DNA of 64,000 nt from Cyclobacteriaceae bacterium (GCA_028284125.1 JANQSI010000005.1:1-64000), one strand, 5' to 3'; shown: positions 8,806 through 18,213, numbered from the stretch's first letter. Numbers and translations: made by a program. Notes: generated by a model from the letters alone, not told the origin.

Positions 8806-9524
8806 CCTTGAGATTTACGGATGTCCTGGGAAATGAGTTCATAAATCTCTTGCCAATCTTTGTTTTTAATCATTCTCACATGATTGGACATGGTTTCAAA
8901 ATCGTCTCTGGCCGCTGGTCCGGTCTGCGATTTTTCAGGAGTTAATTCCACTGCTTTGTCCAGCGTTTCACTTGCCAAATGCTTAAGGTCCTTAAGAGAC
9001 GTTCCTATCTCAGACAATATAGTTTCTGAAATATGATACATGTGATTCGTAAAATTGCAGGCAAAGACAGCTGCTAGATGGAGTTTAGCACGGTTTTCAG
9101 AGTTCATCAACCTCACATCAGTACTGAAGCTCCGAACAAATGAAAAAATTGGTTTTTCAGTGTTTTCTGTGCCTTCAATGAAAATAGGGAAGGACGAAAA
9201 ATCAACTTTTTTTTCCTTTGTAAATGTTTGAAGTGGATACACCACTCCTCGAAGTTCATGTCTTTTAAGGTCAGAAATAGGTCTTCCTCCAGATAAATGA
9301 ATAATGATAGAATCAGATAATGGAAGCGAATCAGAAAACGTTTTAACAACATCATCAGGTAAGCATAGCAAGGTGAATTCAAAATCGTTGGGATCAAAAT
9401 CTCCTAAGGAGAGCGTTGCATCTGTTAAATTTCGAGAAAAGAGTTTGGTCTCATGTTTTCTGGAAATCCTGTTAAAGAAATGATAGCCAACGTTTCCATT
9501 GCCAATAATTGCTACCTTACTCAT
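8802..9524 (-). CDS. Rossmann-fold/DUF2520 protein (putative NAD(P)-dependent oxidoreductase)
   Basis: The 240-residue protein has an N-terminal dinucleotide-binding loop VAIIGNGNVGYHFF (residues 4-17). A DUF2520 helical domain starts around residue 120 (ENRAKLHLAAVFACNFTNHMY) and includes ELTPEKSQTGPAARDD. The fold resembles 6-phosphogluconate dehydrogenase-type proteins; ketopantoate reductase-like activity has been suggested for relatives but is not established. It lies between ccmF (20 nt upstream) and the UbiA-family gene (4 nt overlap) and may share the ccm transcript. Confidence 0.82.
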   Translation of the reverse strand: MSKVAIIGNGNVGYHFFNRISRKHETKLFSRNLTDATLSLGDFDPNDFEFTLLCLPDDVVKTFSDSLPLSDSIIIHLSGGRPISDLKRHELRGVVYPLQTFTKEKKVDFSSFPIFIEGTENTEKPIFSFVRSFSTDVRLMNSENRAKLHLAAVFACNFTNHMYHISETILSEIGTSLKDLKHLASETLDKAVELTPEKSQTGPAARDDFETMSNHVRMIKNKDWQEIYELISQDIRKSQG

Positions 9525-9545
9525 AAGGTAAAAGTAGCTTGAATA

Positions 9546-12041
9546 TCAGGCTTCAACGCCTTTGTCTCTCATTTTTATAAATTCAGAATAACGACGATTA
9601 ATAGCTATTCCTAGACCTAGTACTAATAGGAAAGTACCTATCCAAAGCAGATTGATCCAGGGTTTTTCGACTGCCTGAAGAATGATCCAATCCTTTTGAG
9701 TAGTCCTGGTGTTAAAGATGACGGCATTTTCCTGAGGTAAAATATTTTGAATCGAAATTTGAAATGCCAAGTCATTAACATGGTCATCGACACGTCCAAC
9801 AAACTCACGGTCTTTAATAATGAAAATAGGCTCTGATAGATAATTCTGATATTCACCCTGAACGTTAATTATCGCTTTCACAGCCACGTCATTTTCGCCG
9901 AGCGGATTTCCGTTAACCTGACTAATAGGTTCTAGCCGCTCTAGAGTCGCTACATAATCGTTGATGAAAAAATTTGAACCAACCGCTACTTTAATTTCCT
10001 GAGGTTCGCTCCAGTCCTCCTCTGAAGTTGGTTGAGGAAAAGTTCTAACATGGGTGTACATGTCAGCCCCAATCGTACGCTTGATGTCAGGCGAATAAAC
10101 CGTCATATTCATGGTCTCATTGATCTGGACTCGTGGATACAAAGTGAACTGCTTGCCTTTCTCAGTATAATATTCGACCTCAAAATAACTGTTTTCCGCA
10201 CTCCAGAGTGTCAAGGTGTCTTCTTGACCGTTCAAAGTTCTGACAACTTTTAAAGGATCAAATGTGTTTTCCAGCACATTCTGATCCACCATTCCTACTT
10301 CTTTGGTAAGCTTTCTTATTCCCTTATAGACCATGGAATACTCACCCATTTGTCTCGGCTCATTTATAAAAAGCAAGAGGTTATTTTGATTGAATTCTGT
10401 CGGTTGATCCTTAATCCATATCATTGATGTATAATTAGTTGACAGGATTTTAGAATATCCTGAAGAAAACAAAATGCCAACCAACATCATTGCAATTCCA
10501 ATGTGAGCGATTGACCCGCCAGCTAACTTAAAATTTGATTTTGTAATGGAAACGAGAATTTTCGCATTTGCCACAATACTGTAAATGGATGTAATTAAAA
10601 GGATTAGGTAGGCTGGTTCGGTAATTTTTCCAAACACAATAATCAACGCTGAAATACCCAAAGAAATCATGAAAGGAAAAGTCAACTCATCCTTCAATTT
10701 CTTTTTATCCATTTTCTTCCACCAAAAAAACTGCCCAGTACCTGAAAGGATTGCAAGGAATATTGACAAAACGAGTTGAGGTAATGAATATGCTTTATAA
10801 ATATCTGTCGATGGTGCCATGTTGAGATTAAATCCCAATGCATCCGCTATGGAGTTATAAACCGGAATGGATGTGCCAGCTAGCACCTGGAATCCCATGA
10901 AACATAAAATAGCAGCACCCATGAAAATCCAGAACTCTCGTGAGTAGGTGGAAACTTCTTTTTGAGTTGCGGGAATTTCTTTCCACCTCCAGGAAATCAG
11001 AACAACAGAAAGAACTAGGAAAGCCAATAAGTAAAGCAACAGTTGTCCAGACAAGCCCAAGTCGGTAAATGAATGGACAGAGGAATTTCCTAAGATGCCA
11101 CTTCTCGTTAAGAACGTAGCATACAGTACTAAAATAAAGGTGGCTACAGAAAGGATCATGGACAGCTTCAAGGCTGATCCACTTTTCTTGTAAGCGATCA
11201 TCACGTGAATTGCCGCGATTAGGATTAGCCAGGGAACATAGATCGCGTTTTCAACCGGGTCCCAATTCCAATAACCACCGAAGTTTAATGTTTCATATGC
11301 CCAATAGGCCCCCATGAGAATCCCCACTCCTAAAACCAAAGCTGAGAATTGAGCCCATGGCAGTGCAGGTCTTATCCATTCTTTATTTTTTCCAATTAGA
11401 AGTCCGCCTAAGCAGTAGGCAAACGGGATAGCGGTGGTAGCAAAGCCCAAAAACAAGGTTGGAGGGTGAATAACCATCCAATAATTTTGAAGCAATGGAT
11501 TTAATCCATTACCGTCCTGTGGTATGAAATTGGGATCAGTTTTGAAAATTGGCGCGTCCAAAACCTCTCGAAGCAATAAGAAAGGAGAGCTTCCGATTTT
11601 GATATTGAAAATCACTACACCCAAGATCATGGATGCCAAAAACATTTGAGTTAAACTCATGAATAACATCACCGGAGCTTTCCAAAACTTATTTGTCTTA
11701 ATAAGAATTATCCCGAGAACTGCATTCCAAAACATCCACAAAAGGAAAGATCCCTCTTGTCCTTCCCAGAAACTAGATATCTGATAATGAACAGGCAGAA
11801 GTCTGGAAGTATGACTGTATACGTAGTGATACTCGAAGTAATGGTTATTGATGAGGTAGAAGAGTGTGCCTACAATCCCAATAACACTAATAGCATGAAC
11901 AAAGAATACTTTGCTTCCAAAAGAAGACCAACTTTCCTCCTGATTTCTTCCTTTGAAAAAAGCATAAGAAGCGAGTAGACTGCTTACAAATGACAGTATG
12001 ACGAAGATATGTCCAAGCTGACCTTCAAAGTAATGTATCAC
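9546..12041 (-). CDS. ccmF: Cytochrome c maturation heme lyase CcmF
   Basis: The 831-residue integral membrane protein attaches heme delivered by CcmE to apocytochrome c on the periplasmic side. It has about 14-15 helices, the WWD heme-handling motif GGYWNWDPVENAIYVPWL at about residues 253-270, and conserved HPP (MVIHPPTLFLGFATTAIPFAY). A long periplasmic domain of about 250 residues precedes the last helix. It is longer than E. coli CcmF (about 650), and much of the excess lies in that domain. The start is GTG at 12041, 12 nt after ccmE. No CcmH/CcmG gene is in the window. Confidence 0.93.
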   Translation of the reverse strand: MIHYFEGQLGHIFVILSFVSSLLASYAFFKGRNQEESWSSFGSKVFFVHAISVIGIVGTLFYLINNHYFEYHYVYSHTSRLLPVHYQISSFWEGQEGSFLLWMFWNAVLGIILIKTNKFWKAPVMLFMSLTQMFLASMILGVVIFNIKIGSSPFLLLREVLDAPIFKTDPNFIPQDGNGLNPLLQNYWMVIHPPTLFLGFATTAIPFAYCLGGLLIGKNKEWIRPALPWAQFSALVLGVGILMGAYWAYETLNFGGYWNWDPVENAIYVPWLILIAAIHVMIAYKKSGSALKLSMILSVATFILVLYATFLTRSGILGNSSVHSFTDLGLSGQLLLYLLAFLVLSVVLISWRWKEIPATQKEVSTYSREFWIFMGAAILCFMGFQVLAGTSIPVYNSIADALGFNLNMAPSTDIYKAYSLPQLVLSIFLAILSGTGQFFWWKKMDKKKLKDELTFPFMISLGISALIIVFGKITEPAYLILLITSIYSIVANAKILVSITKSNFKLAGGSIAHIGIAMMLVGILFSSGYSKILSTNYTSMIWIKDQPTEFNQNNLLLFINEPRQMGEYSMVYKGIRKLTKEVGMVDQNVLENTFDPLKVVRTLNGQEDTLTLWSAENSYFEVEYYTEKGKQFTLYPRVQINETMNMTVYSPDIKRTIGADMYTHVRTFPQPTSEEDWSEPQEIKVAVGSNFFINDYVATLERLEPISQVNGNPLGENDVAVKAIINVQGEYQNYLSEPIFIIKDREFVGRVDDHVNDLAFQISIQNILPQENAVIFNTRTTQKDWIILQAVEKPWINLLWIGTFLLVLGLGIAINRRYSEFIKMRDKGVEA

Positions 12042-12053
12042 CTTAATTGAAAA

Positions 12054-12467
12054 TTAAATCCCCGCACTCAGTTCTGTCTCTTCTTGGTATTTAGATGGGC
12101 ACTTTAGAAGAATTTTTTCAGCGATAAAGTTTTCTTCACTATAAGAGCCAATTATTACTACTTGCTCTGATTTCGCAAAATCAGTAGGAATAGGGTTGGC
12201 ATGAAAAACTTGCTGAATAAATCCATTCTCATCAACCATCTGAAACTTGAATGAAAGTTTGTCAGGGCTTTCCTCGATTCCTACAATCTCACCTTGTTGA
12301 GAACGAGTTAATTGTCCAACCACATGAATGCTCTTTTTAAATCCTTTGGTAGATAATTCTTTCGCCTCCTTGAATGTCACATATGAACTTGCATCACCAG
12401 CCATGAGCATTATTATTACCACAGCCACAGCGATAACAATAATGGATACTATATACTTTGTTTTCAT
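12054..12467 (-). CDS. ccmE: Heme chaperone CcmE, CxxxY variant
   Basis: The 137-residue protein has one N-terminal membrane anchor (residues 5-23) and a small periplasmic OB-fold barrel (VTFKEAKE, VVGQLT, FQMVDENG). It takes heme from CcmABCD and passes it to CcmF. The heme-attachment site reads KCPSKY (Cys123, Tyr127) instead of the usual HxxxY of E. coli. Cysteine-type CcmE proteins are known from some sulfate reducers and archaea. The frame runs directly into ccmF. Upstream lies an inserted GxxExxY remnant rather than ccmD. Confidence 0.92.
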   Translation of the reverse strand: MKTKYIVSIIVIAVAVVIIMLMAGDASSYVTFKEAKELSTKGFKKSIHVVGQLTRSQQGEIVGIEESPDKLSFKFQMVDENGFIQQVFHANPIPTDFAKSEQVVIIGSYSEENFIAEKILLKCPSKYQEETELSAGI

Positions 12468-12531
12468 CAGTCTAGTTAAAGACGCAAAGATCGTTCAGAA
12501 AGCGTTTGCAGACGTAAGATTTGGTGGAAAA

Positions 12532-12550
12532 TCACGCAGAGTCGCGAAGA
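12532..12550 (+). repeat. Left inverted repeat of the GxxExxY island
   Basis: TCACGCAGAGTCGCGAAGA here matches the reverse complement of 13011-13029 at 14 of 19 positions, with TCACGC and AAGA identical at the ends. The two copies flank the broken GxxExxY gene at 12565-12941. The same kind of CACGC/CGCAAAGA wording recurs near 12480 (GACGCAAAGA). Confidence 0.5.
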
Positions 12551-12564
12551 AAAGTTACTGGAAA

Positions 12565-12941
12565 CTAAAGACCATTTACAATACGTTTAATTCCACTTTT
12601 AATTAACGCTTCATTAAAATTTATAAGTAGACCTAATTTGATTCCTGTAAGTTTCAGATACGTTTGAACCTGCTTGTAATGAACTTTTTCAACTCTCTCT
12701 ACAGACTTAAGTTCCACAAGCACTTTTTTATTCACAATTAAATCAGAACGAAATCCTTGATCCATTTTCATTCCTTTCCAATAAACTGGAATTACTTTTT
12801 GACGACTTACTTCTAATCCTTTTGAGGCAACTCATAATATAGGACCTCTTCATAAACAGATTCGAATAAGCCAGGCCCCAATTTTGTATGGATTTGAAAG
12901 CACGAATCCACAATAATTCTTGAAAGTTCATTCTCACTCAT
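12565..12941 (-). pseudogene. GxxExxY protein gene broken by a frameshift
   Basis: From the ATG at 12941 the minus strand reads MSENELSRIIVDS... through the family motif GLFESVY and EEVLYYEL, then hits a stop after PQKD. A one-base change of frame near 12824-12828 continues the homologous sequence SKGLEVSRQKVIPVYW, then MKMDQGFRSDLIV, LVELKSVE, VHYKQVQTYLKL and the normal C-terminus GIKRIVNGL. Together the two frames give a full-length protein of about 124 residues. The family has a PDDEXK-nuclease-like core (D in RSDLIV, ELK) and no firm function. The gene sits between ccmE and ccmD with inverted repeats on both sides. Confidence 0.85.
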
Positions 12942-13010
12942 AATCGTTGTTGTATTGAGTGGAAATGATTAGCATGGTGATTTAAAATACTAGATTACTG
13001 TGTCTTAAAT

Positions 13011-13029
13011 TCTTTGCGTGTTAGCGTGA
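13011..13029 (-). repeat. Right inverted repeat of the GxxExxY island
   Basis: This is the partner of 12532-12550 in opposite orientation; on the minus strand it reads TCACGCTAACACGCAAAGA. It lies 9 nt beyond the end of the ccmD-like gene, on the ccmD side of the insertion. Confidence 0.5.
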
Positions 13030-13038
13030 AAACTTCTA

Positions 13039-13272
13039 CTAACGCTTATCTTGTCTGATCTCCTTTTCCAACTGTTTGGATTTCTTATCCACTTTAAAAA
13101 GCAGATAGAAAAAGCCCGTAAGTATTACAAGGATAATAGCAATTACCACATAGATCTTTCCCTCACCTCTAAAGTTATCTGCCATCTCAACTTGAGCATC
13201 AGAGATGATTGGTGAAAGTAGAATAGTTAATAAGAATAAAAATCTAAAAAGTAAAGTTGTGAAATGATTCAT
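13039..13272 (-). CDS. ccmD: CcmD-like small membrane protein
   Basis: The 77-residue protein has a cleavable-looking N-terminal hydrophobic segment ending SDAQ. A single membrane helix follows (about residues 40-60, IYVVIAIILVILTGFFYLLF), then a charged tail KVDKKSKQLEKEIRQDKR. Small size, topology and location just after ccmC fit CcmD, which stabilises the CcmABC-CcmE complex and releases holo-CcmE. I chose ATG 13272, 13 nt after ccmC; an upstream start at 13302 would overlap ccmC. The call rests mainly on context. Confidence 0.72.
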   Translation of the reverse strand: MNHFTTLLFRFLFLLTILLSPIISDAQVEMADNFRGEGKIYVVIAIILVILTGFFYLLFKVDKKSKQLEKEIRQDKR

Positions 13273-13285
13273 ACGGACATCCAGA

Positions 13286-13963
13286 CTAACTGGCGTTTTC
13301 AATTTTCTGATGAGTTAATGACAATCTAACATTGATAGAAGCAATCCAATAACCTAACAAAGTCCATCCAAGCACTGCGGTATAAAATACTTTTCTGAGA
13401 TTACTGTCAAGATCATAAGCATTGAACCCTGGATTTCCACCATTTCCAGGATGAAGGCTATCTGCCATTCGTGGAAGAATGAACAGCAAAGGGATCATTA
13501 AAAAGAATGCAAAAATGTTATACACGGCTGATATTTTATTCCGTTGCTCTTCGTCCTTAAGTGAATTCCTCAAAACAAAGTAGGCCAGATAAATCAAAAG
13601 AGAAACTGCTGAAGCATTTTGCTTTGGGTCATTACTCCATGGCTCTCCCCAGGTATATTTAGCCCAGACCATTCCGGTAACAATCCCTAGCACTCCAAAC
13701 GCTATTCCCATATCTGCTAATTGAGAGCTATAAATGTCAAACTTGAGGTTATTCGTTTTAAGGTATTTAATAGCGTAAACAACTGATCCTGTGAATACGA
13801 GAATCATTCCAAACCACATTGGGACATGAAAATGTAGCACTCGAATGGTTTCATTAAGGATTGGAAGTTTAGGTACTCGAAAAAGCAGACCACCAATTAT
13901 TGTGTAGACGAGTAATGCGATACACAACCATTTCCACCAATTTGTTTTTAATAAATATCCCAT
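13286..13963 (-). CDS. ccmC: Heme export/handling protein CcmC
   Basis: The 225-residue protein has six membrane helices and a tryptophan-rich WWD-type loop (WAKYTWGEPWSNDPKQ, about residues 94-110), flanked by histidines at HFHVPMW and SLHPGNGG. CcmC loads heme onto CcmE. I chose ATG 13963, whose A overlaps the last base of the ccmB stop; a TTG one codon upstream is possible. It is followed by the ccmD-like gene. Confidence 0.9.
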   Translation of the reverse strand: MGYLLKTNWWKWLCIALLVYTIIGGLLFRVPKLPILNETIRVLHFHVPMWFGMILVFTGSVVYAIKYLKTNNLKFDIYSSQLADMGIAFGVLGIVTGMVWAKYTWGEPWSNDPKQNASAVSLLIYLAYFVLRNSLKDEEQRNKISAVYNIFAFFLMIPLLFILPRMADSLHPGNGGNPGFNAYDLDSNLRKVFYTAVLGWTLLGYWIASINVRLSLTHQKIENAS

Positions 13964-14613
13964 CAAGACCGCCAGATAAAAGGAAACAAGACAAAAGTGA
14001 GTGCAATGATAATCACATCAACCGAGATCAAAGTGAGCATGTTGCCTTGAATTTGTGACCAGATGGTATGATCCAAAATTTTTGCAGAATTGCTGATCGT
14101 AAGAACCAAAACAGGAATTATTACTGGAAATCCGAGTACAGCCATCATGATTGATCTATTACTTGCTTTGAATGCAATGGCTGAGATCATTGTAAATGCT
14201 GAGGATAAACCTAAGCATCCCAATAGTAAGTTGAATGTAAAAAGGAGATAATTAGTGATCGGATTTCCAAATAGTACTGAAAAAATGGCCAGTGATAAAA
14301 ATGACAAGGCCATTAAATACAGAAAAGAGTAGATCAGTTTCGAGATTACTAGATCATTCGGTTTTACCAGAAAAAAATAGTAAAGCGACCTTCTTTCTTC
14401 CTGAACAAAGCTTTTGGAAATAGCAGTAATGGCCGTAAAAAGAATGATGGTCCAAAAAAGAGCATTCCAGACTTCAATACTTATAAATCCTTTAAAGGCC
14501 ATGAAAGAAGTGAAAATTGTGGAAGCTAAATAGAGCAAAATACCAGAAATTGGATTCTGTTGCCGCCAGTCTACAGTGAGATCTTTCTTAATAAGTGCTA
14601 TCACTTTTTGCAC
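13963..14613 (-). CDS. ccmB: Heme exporter permease CcmB
   Basis: The 216-residue protein has six membrane helices and the CcmB pattern: an N-terminal amphipathic KKDLTVDWRQQNP followed by ISGILLYL, then FVQEERRSLYYFFLVKP and the PVIIPVLVL helix. It pairs with the ATPase CcmA, which is not in this window, to release heme-loaded CcmE. It begins the operon with GTG at 14613, only 5 nt after a -7 promoter box. Confidence 0.9.
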   Translation of the reverse strand: MQKVIALIKKDLTVDWRQQNPISGILLYLASTIFTSFMAFKGFISIEVWNALFWTIILFTAITAISKSFVQEERRSLYYFFLVKPNDLVISKLIYSFLYLMALSFLSLAIFSVLFGNPITNYLLFTFNLLLGCLGLSSAFTMISAIAFKASNRSIMMAVLGFPVIIPVLVLTISNSAKILDHTIWSQIQGNMLTLISVDVIIIALTFVLFPFIWRS

Positions 14614-14617
14614 ATAG

Positions 14618-14625
14618 CAAAAGTA
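14618..14625 (-). promoter_or_regulatory. -7 box of the ccm operon
   Basis: TACTTTTG on the minus strand matches TAnnTTTG exactly and lies 5 nt before the GTG of ccmB. No clear TTTG is seen at the right distance upstream. Transcription from it would give an almost leaderless mRNA, or translation may start at a GTG three codons further in (14604). Confidence 0.4.
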
Positions 14626-14663
14626 GGTTTGAATTAACTATCATTATTGGAAAATGGGGTTTG

Positions 14664-14696
14664 TTTTGCTCGTCAATACCAAAAACTTTAGCATTG
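14664..14696 (+). promoter_or_regulatory. Probable promoter of the polysaccharide locus
   Basis: TTTTG at 14664-14668, a 20-nt spacer, then TAGCATTG at 14689-14696 (one mismatch to TAnnTTTG). The site is in the divergent region between ccmB and the first epimerase gene, about 55 nt before its ATG. Confidence 0.4.
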
Positions 14697-14752
14697 CGTA
14701 AAGATTAGTATTAAGTTCAGATGAGCGTTTTAGGATATTGCATTCATATTCA

Positions 14753-15706
14753 ATGAAGAAAATTTTAGTTACAGGGGGTGCAGGATTTATAGGTTCAAAT
14801 CTTATCGAAGAGCTTTTGCAAAGAGATTATCAAGTAGTTTGTATTGATAACTTGTCGACAGGGTACAAAGGAAATATCAAGGATTTTGTTGGGACCAAAA
14901 ATTTCGAATTCATTGAAGGTGATATTCTGGATTTTGAATTATTGCTGAAAGCTTCCAAAGGAGCATATGCAGTCTCCCATCAAGCTGCGCTTGGGTCTGT
15001 TCCAAGATCGATTAAAGATCCATTAACAACTAATCGAGTAAATATTGAGGGCACGCTTAATGTTTTTAAAGCTTGTGTAGATAATGGAATAGATCGTGTT
15101 GTTTATGCTGCCTCTTCTTCGACATATGGAGATTCCGAGGAACTACCTAAAAAAGAAGAGAAAATTGGTAAGCCGTTATCACCCTATGCAGTGACCAAGT
15201 TGGTAAATGAGATGTATGCGGATGTTTTCCAGAGAGTATATGGTCTTAACGCACTGGGTCTAAGGTATTTCAATGTGTTTGGGCCAAAACAAGATCCTAA
15301 TGGATCCTACGCCGCAGTAATCCCACTCTTCATCAACGCAATTCTTTCCAACAGAAAACCACAAATTAACGGCGATGGAAATCACAGTAGAGACTTTACT
15401 TTTGTTGCTAATGCTGTCCAGGCAAACATTTTAGCATTGGAGACAGATATTGAAAATTACAATGCTGTTTATAATGTAGCATGCGGTCAAAGAACCACCT
15501 TAATGGAATTAGTAGGCTATATCAACGATATTCAAGGAACTATTATAGAACCTTCACACCAAGAAAAACGGGATGGCGATATTGAACATAGTTTGGCGGA
15601 TATTTCAAAAGCGCAAGAGTATCTAAATTATATCCCGACTTATTCTGTTAAAGATGGATTAGAAATTGCGATTGAATGGTATAAAAAACTGAGTGCGAAC
15701 CAATGA
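14753..15706 (+). CDS. NAD-dependent UDP-HexNAc C4-epimerase, WbpP/TviC type
   Basis: The 317-residue extended SDR has the NAD loop GGAGFIGSN at the N-terminus, a catalytic YAVTK motif near residue 150, and SSSTYGD. The stretch HQAALGSVPRSIKDP is typical of the WbpP/TviC epimerase group acting on UDP-GlcNAc/GalNAc or their uronic acids. It probably works with the TviB/WbpO-like dehydrogenase at 26807 to make UDP-GalNAcA. I chose ATG 14753 over a TTG at 14738 because it places the Rossmann strand at the N-terminus. It overlaps the next gene by 4 nt. Confidence 0.85.
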   Translation: MKKILVTGGAGFIGSNLIEELLQRDYQVVCIDNLSTGYKGNIKDFVGTKNFEFIEGDILDFELLLKASKGAYAVSHQAALGSVPRSIKDPLTTNRVNIEGTLNVFKACVDNGIDRVVYAASSSTYGDSEELPKKEEKIGKPLSPYAVTKLVNEMYADVFQRVYGLNALGLRYFNVFGPKQDPNGSYAAVIPLFINAILSNRKPQINGDGNHSRDFTFVANAVQANILALETDIENYNAVYNVACGQRTTLMELVGYINDIQGTIIEPSHQEKRDGDIEHSLADISKAQEYLNYIPTYSVKDGLEIAIEWYKKLSANQ

Positions 15707-16758
15707 GCGGTAGAAAAAAAATATTGGTGACGGGTGGTGCAGGGTTCATCGGATCTCATGTAGTTAGAATATTTGTTCAAGACAAAGCATATCACATTAC
15801 AAATTTGGACAAGCTGACCTATGCTGGCAATCTGGAAAACCTGAAGGATATCGAGAACGAGTCCAACTATGAATTTGTCAGAGGTGATATTTGTGATACT
15901 CAATTGGTGAACAAATTATTTGAGAGCAACAATTTTGATGGAGTAGTTCACCTTGCAGCAGAATCTCATGTTGACAGATCCATCACAAATCCATTGGAAT
16001 TTGTTCAGACCAATGTTATTGGCACACTTACCTTATTAGAAGCTGCAAAAAAGAATTGGCAGGGAGAAAAGAAAAAGCTGTTTTATCACATTTCGACAGA
16101 TGAAGTTTATGGGTCTTTGGGTGAAGAAGGGTTATTCACGGAAGATACCTCTTATGATCCAAAATCACCGTATTCGGCTTCTAAAGCATCTTCGGACCAC
16201 TTTGTCAGAGCTTATGGAAATACGTATAAGCTCCCATTTGTTGTTTCTAATTGTTCTAACAACTATGGACCTAACCACTTTCCTGAGAAGTTGATTCCAC
16301 TGCTGATTAATAACATCAAAAACAAAAAAAACCTTCCAATTTATGGAGAAGGTGTTAACGTAAGAGATTGGCTGTATGTAGAGGATCATGCGGAAGCCAT
16401 CAAATTGATATTTGAGAAAGGAAAAATTGGAGATACCTACAACATTGGCGGTTTCAATGAATGGAGGAATATTGATTTAGTAGAATTACTCTGTGACATA
16501 ATGGATAGGAAGTTGGGAAATGAAAAAGGAAGCTCAAGAAAATTGATCGCGTTTGTGAAAGATCGAGCAGGTCATGACTTGCGTTACGCCATTGATGCCA
16601 CAAAATTATCCGATGAATTGGGTTGGAAACCATCAGTTACCTTTGAGGAAGGACTTGAAAAAACAGTTGACTGGTACATGGATAATGAGGAGTGGCTTAA
16701 GGATGTTACTTCTGGAGAATACATGAATTACTATAATGAACATTACGCCAGTAGTTAA
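15703..16758 (+). CDS. rfbB: dTDP-glucose 4,6-dehydratase
   Basis: The 351-residue SDR has [25 protein letters not shown] and [12 protein letters not shown]. The catalytic block [14 protein letters not shown] contains the Thr-Asp-Glu of RmlB, followed by [15 protein letters not shown] (YxxxK). [15 protein letters not shown] and the C-terminal [12 protein letters not shown] are also RmlB hallmarks. It forms dTDP-4-keto-6-deoxyglucose for deoxyhexose synthesis. Order here is rfbB-rfbA-rfbC; rfbD is not adjacent. Confidence 0.95.
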   Translation: MSGRKKILVTGGAGFIGSHVVRIFVQDKAYHITNLDKLTYAGNLENLKDIENESNYEFVRGDICDTQLVNKLFESNNFDGVVHLAAESHVDRSITNPLEFVQTNVIGTLTLLEAAKKNWQGEKKKLFYHISTDEVYGSLGEEGLFTEDTSYDPKSPYSASKASSDHFVRAYGNTYKLPFVVSNCSNNYGPNHFPEKLIPLLINNIKNKKNLPIYGEGVNVRDWLYVEDHAEAIKLIFEKGKIGDTYNIGGFNEWRNIDLVELLCDIMDRKLGNEKGSSRKLIAFVKDRAGHDLRYAIDATKLSDELGWKPSVTFEEGLEKTVDWYMDNEEWLKDVTSGEYMNYYNEHYASS

Positions 16759-16802
16759 ATGAGATTTTCAATCTTAAATCTAGAAATCCAAAACCCATTT
16801 TA

Positions 16803-17672
16803 ATGAAGGGAATAATTCTAGCAGGAGGTTCAGGGACAAGATTACATCCACTTACTTATACCGTGAGCAAACAGATTTTGCCTGTTTACGATAAGCCGAT
16901 GATATACTATCCCTTATCTACACTAATGTTGGCAGGAATAAATGAGATTTTGATAATAAGCACACCTAGAGATTTGCCATTATTTGAAAGCCTACTAGGA
17001 GATGGATCAAGGCTTGGATGCAATTTTTCTTATGAAGTTCAAAATGAGCCTAAAGGATTAGCAGAAGCATTCATTATTGGAGAAAAATTTATTGGAAATG
17101 ATGGTGTTTCGTTAATCCTAGGAGACAACATTTTTTATGCCTCTGGTTTATCAAAGAAAATACAAGCCTGTACTAATCCAGATGGAGGAATTGTTTTTGC
17201 CTACCATGTGAGTGATCCAGAAAGGTATGGGGTTGTAGAATTCGATGAAAATAGAAAAGCCATTTCTATTGAAGAAAAGCCTTCAAATCCAAAGTCGAAC
17301 TATGCTGTTCCTGGTCTTTACTTTTATGACAATGAGGTTGTCGAAATTGCCAAAGCTGTTAAACCAAGTCCAAGAGGTGAACTTGAAATTACAGAAGTGA
17401 ACAATCAATATCTTCAACAAGGAAAATTGAACGTGCAAGTTTTTGATCGGGGAACGGCATGGCTTGACACAGGGACTTTTTCCTCATTGATGCAAGCAGG
17501 GAATTTTGTTCAGTTGATAGAAGAAAGACAAGGGCTTAAAATTGGTTGTGTTGAGGAAGTTGCATATAAAATGAAATTTATTGATGCAGATCAATTAATA
17601 GCTTTAGCTGAACCACTAGAAAAAAGTGGTTACGGCTCTTACCTGAAAAACGTCTTAAGGAATGAAGGCTGA
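16803..17672 (+). CDS. rfbA: Glucose-1-phosphate thymidylyltransferase
   Basis: The 289-residue nucleotidyltransferase has the N-terminal motif [17 protein letters not shown], the substrate-binding [22 protein letters not shown] with the metal-binding aspartate, and [23 protein letters not shown]. Length and motifs are those of RmlA, which makes dTDP-glucose for the RmlB step. Its 3' end overlaps rfbC by 11 nt. Confidence 0.95.
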   Translation: MKGIILAGGSGTRLHPLTYTVSKQILPVYDKPMIYYPLSTLMLAGINEILIISTPRDLPLFESLLGDGSRLGCNFSYEVQNEPKGLAEAFIIGEKFIGNDGVSLILGDNIFYASGLSKKIQACTNPDGGIVFAYHVSDPERYGVVEFDENRKAISIEEKPSNPKSNYAVPGLYFYDNEVVEIAKAVKPSPRGELEITEVNNQYLQQGKLNVQVFDRGTAWLDTGTFSSLMQAGNFVQLIEERQGLKIGCVEEVAYKMKFIDADQLIALAEPLEKSGYGSYLKNVLRNEG

Positions 17673-18213
17673 GAAAACCAATCTAAACGATTGTTGGATT
17701 ATAGAACCTGATGTTTTTGAAGATGAGCGTGGATACTTTTATGAAGGATTCAATCAAGCCAAATTCAAGAAAGCCACTGGTGTTGATTTTGAGGTCAAGC
17801 AAATAAACCAATCTAGGTCTTCAAAGGGAGTTTTACGTGGGTTACATTTTCAAAAACCTCCAAAATCACAGGCCAAGCTAGTCTCATGTTTAGAGGGAGA
17901 AGTTTTGGATGTTGCGGTTGATTTAAGAAAAGAATCAAAAACATATGGACAGATCACCATGGTTCGATTATCTGCCTCGAACAAGAAGCAGCTTTATATT
18001 CCAAAAGGAATGGCCCATGGGTTTCTGGTATTATCAGAAAATGCAAAGTTGATGTACCAAACAGATGAACTTTACTCAAAAGATCATGATACAGGTATTG
18101 CTTTTGATGATCCTGAATTGAACATCAGTTGGGGCATGAGTAATGAAGAATTAATTTTGTCGGAAAAGGACAAGAATCTTCCCAGCTTGATGGAGAGTAA
18201 TTTGGATTTTTAG
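17662..18213 (+). CDS. rfbC: dTDP-4-dehydrorhamnose 3,5-epimerase
   Basis: The 183-residue cupin shows the RmlC motifs [32 protein letters not shown] (catalytic His in LRGLHFQ), [19 protein letters not shown], and [16 protein letters not shown]. It converts dTDP-4-keto-6-deoxyglucose to the L-lyxo form. The final reductase (RmlD) is missing from this cluster; the only RmlD-like protein nearby (30268) fits the FucNAc pathway better. Confidence 0.94.
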   Translation: MKAEKTNLNDCWIIEPDVFEDERGYFYEGFNQAKFKKATGVDFEVKQINQSRSSKGVLRGLHFQKPPKSQAKLVSCLEGEVLDVAVDLRKESKTYGQITMVRLSASNKKQLYIPKGMAHGFLVLSENAKLMYQTDELYSKDHDTGIAFDDPELNISWGMSNEELILSEKDKNLPSLMESNLDF

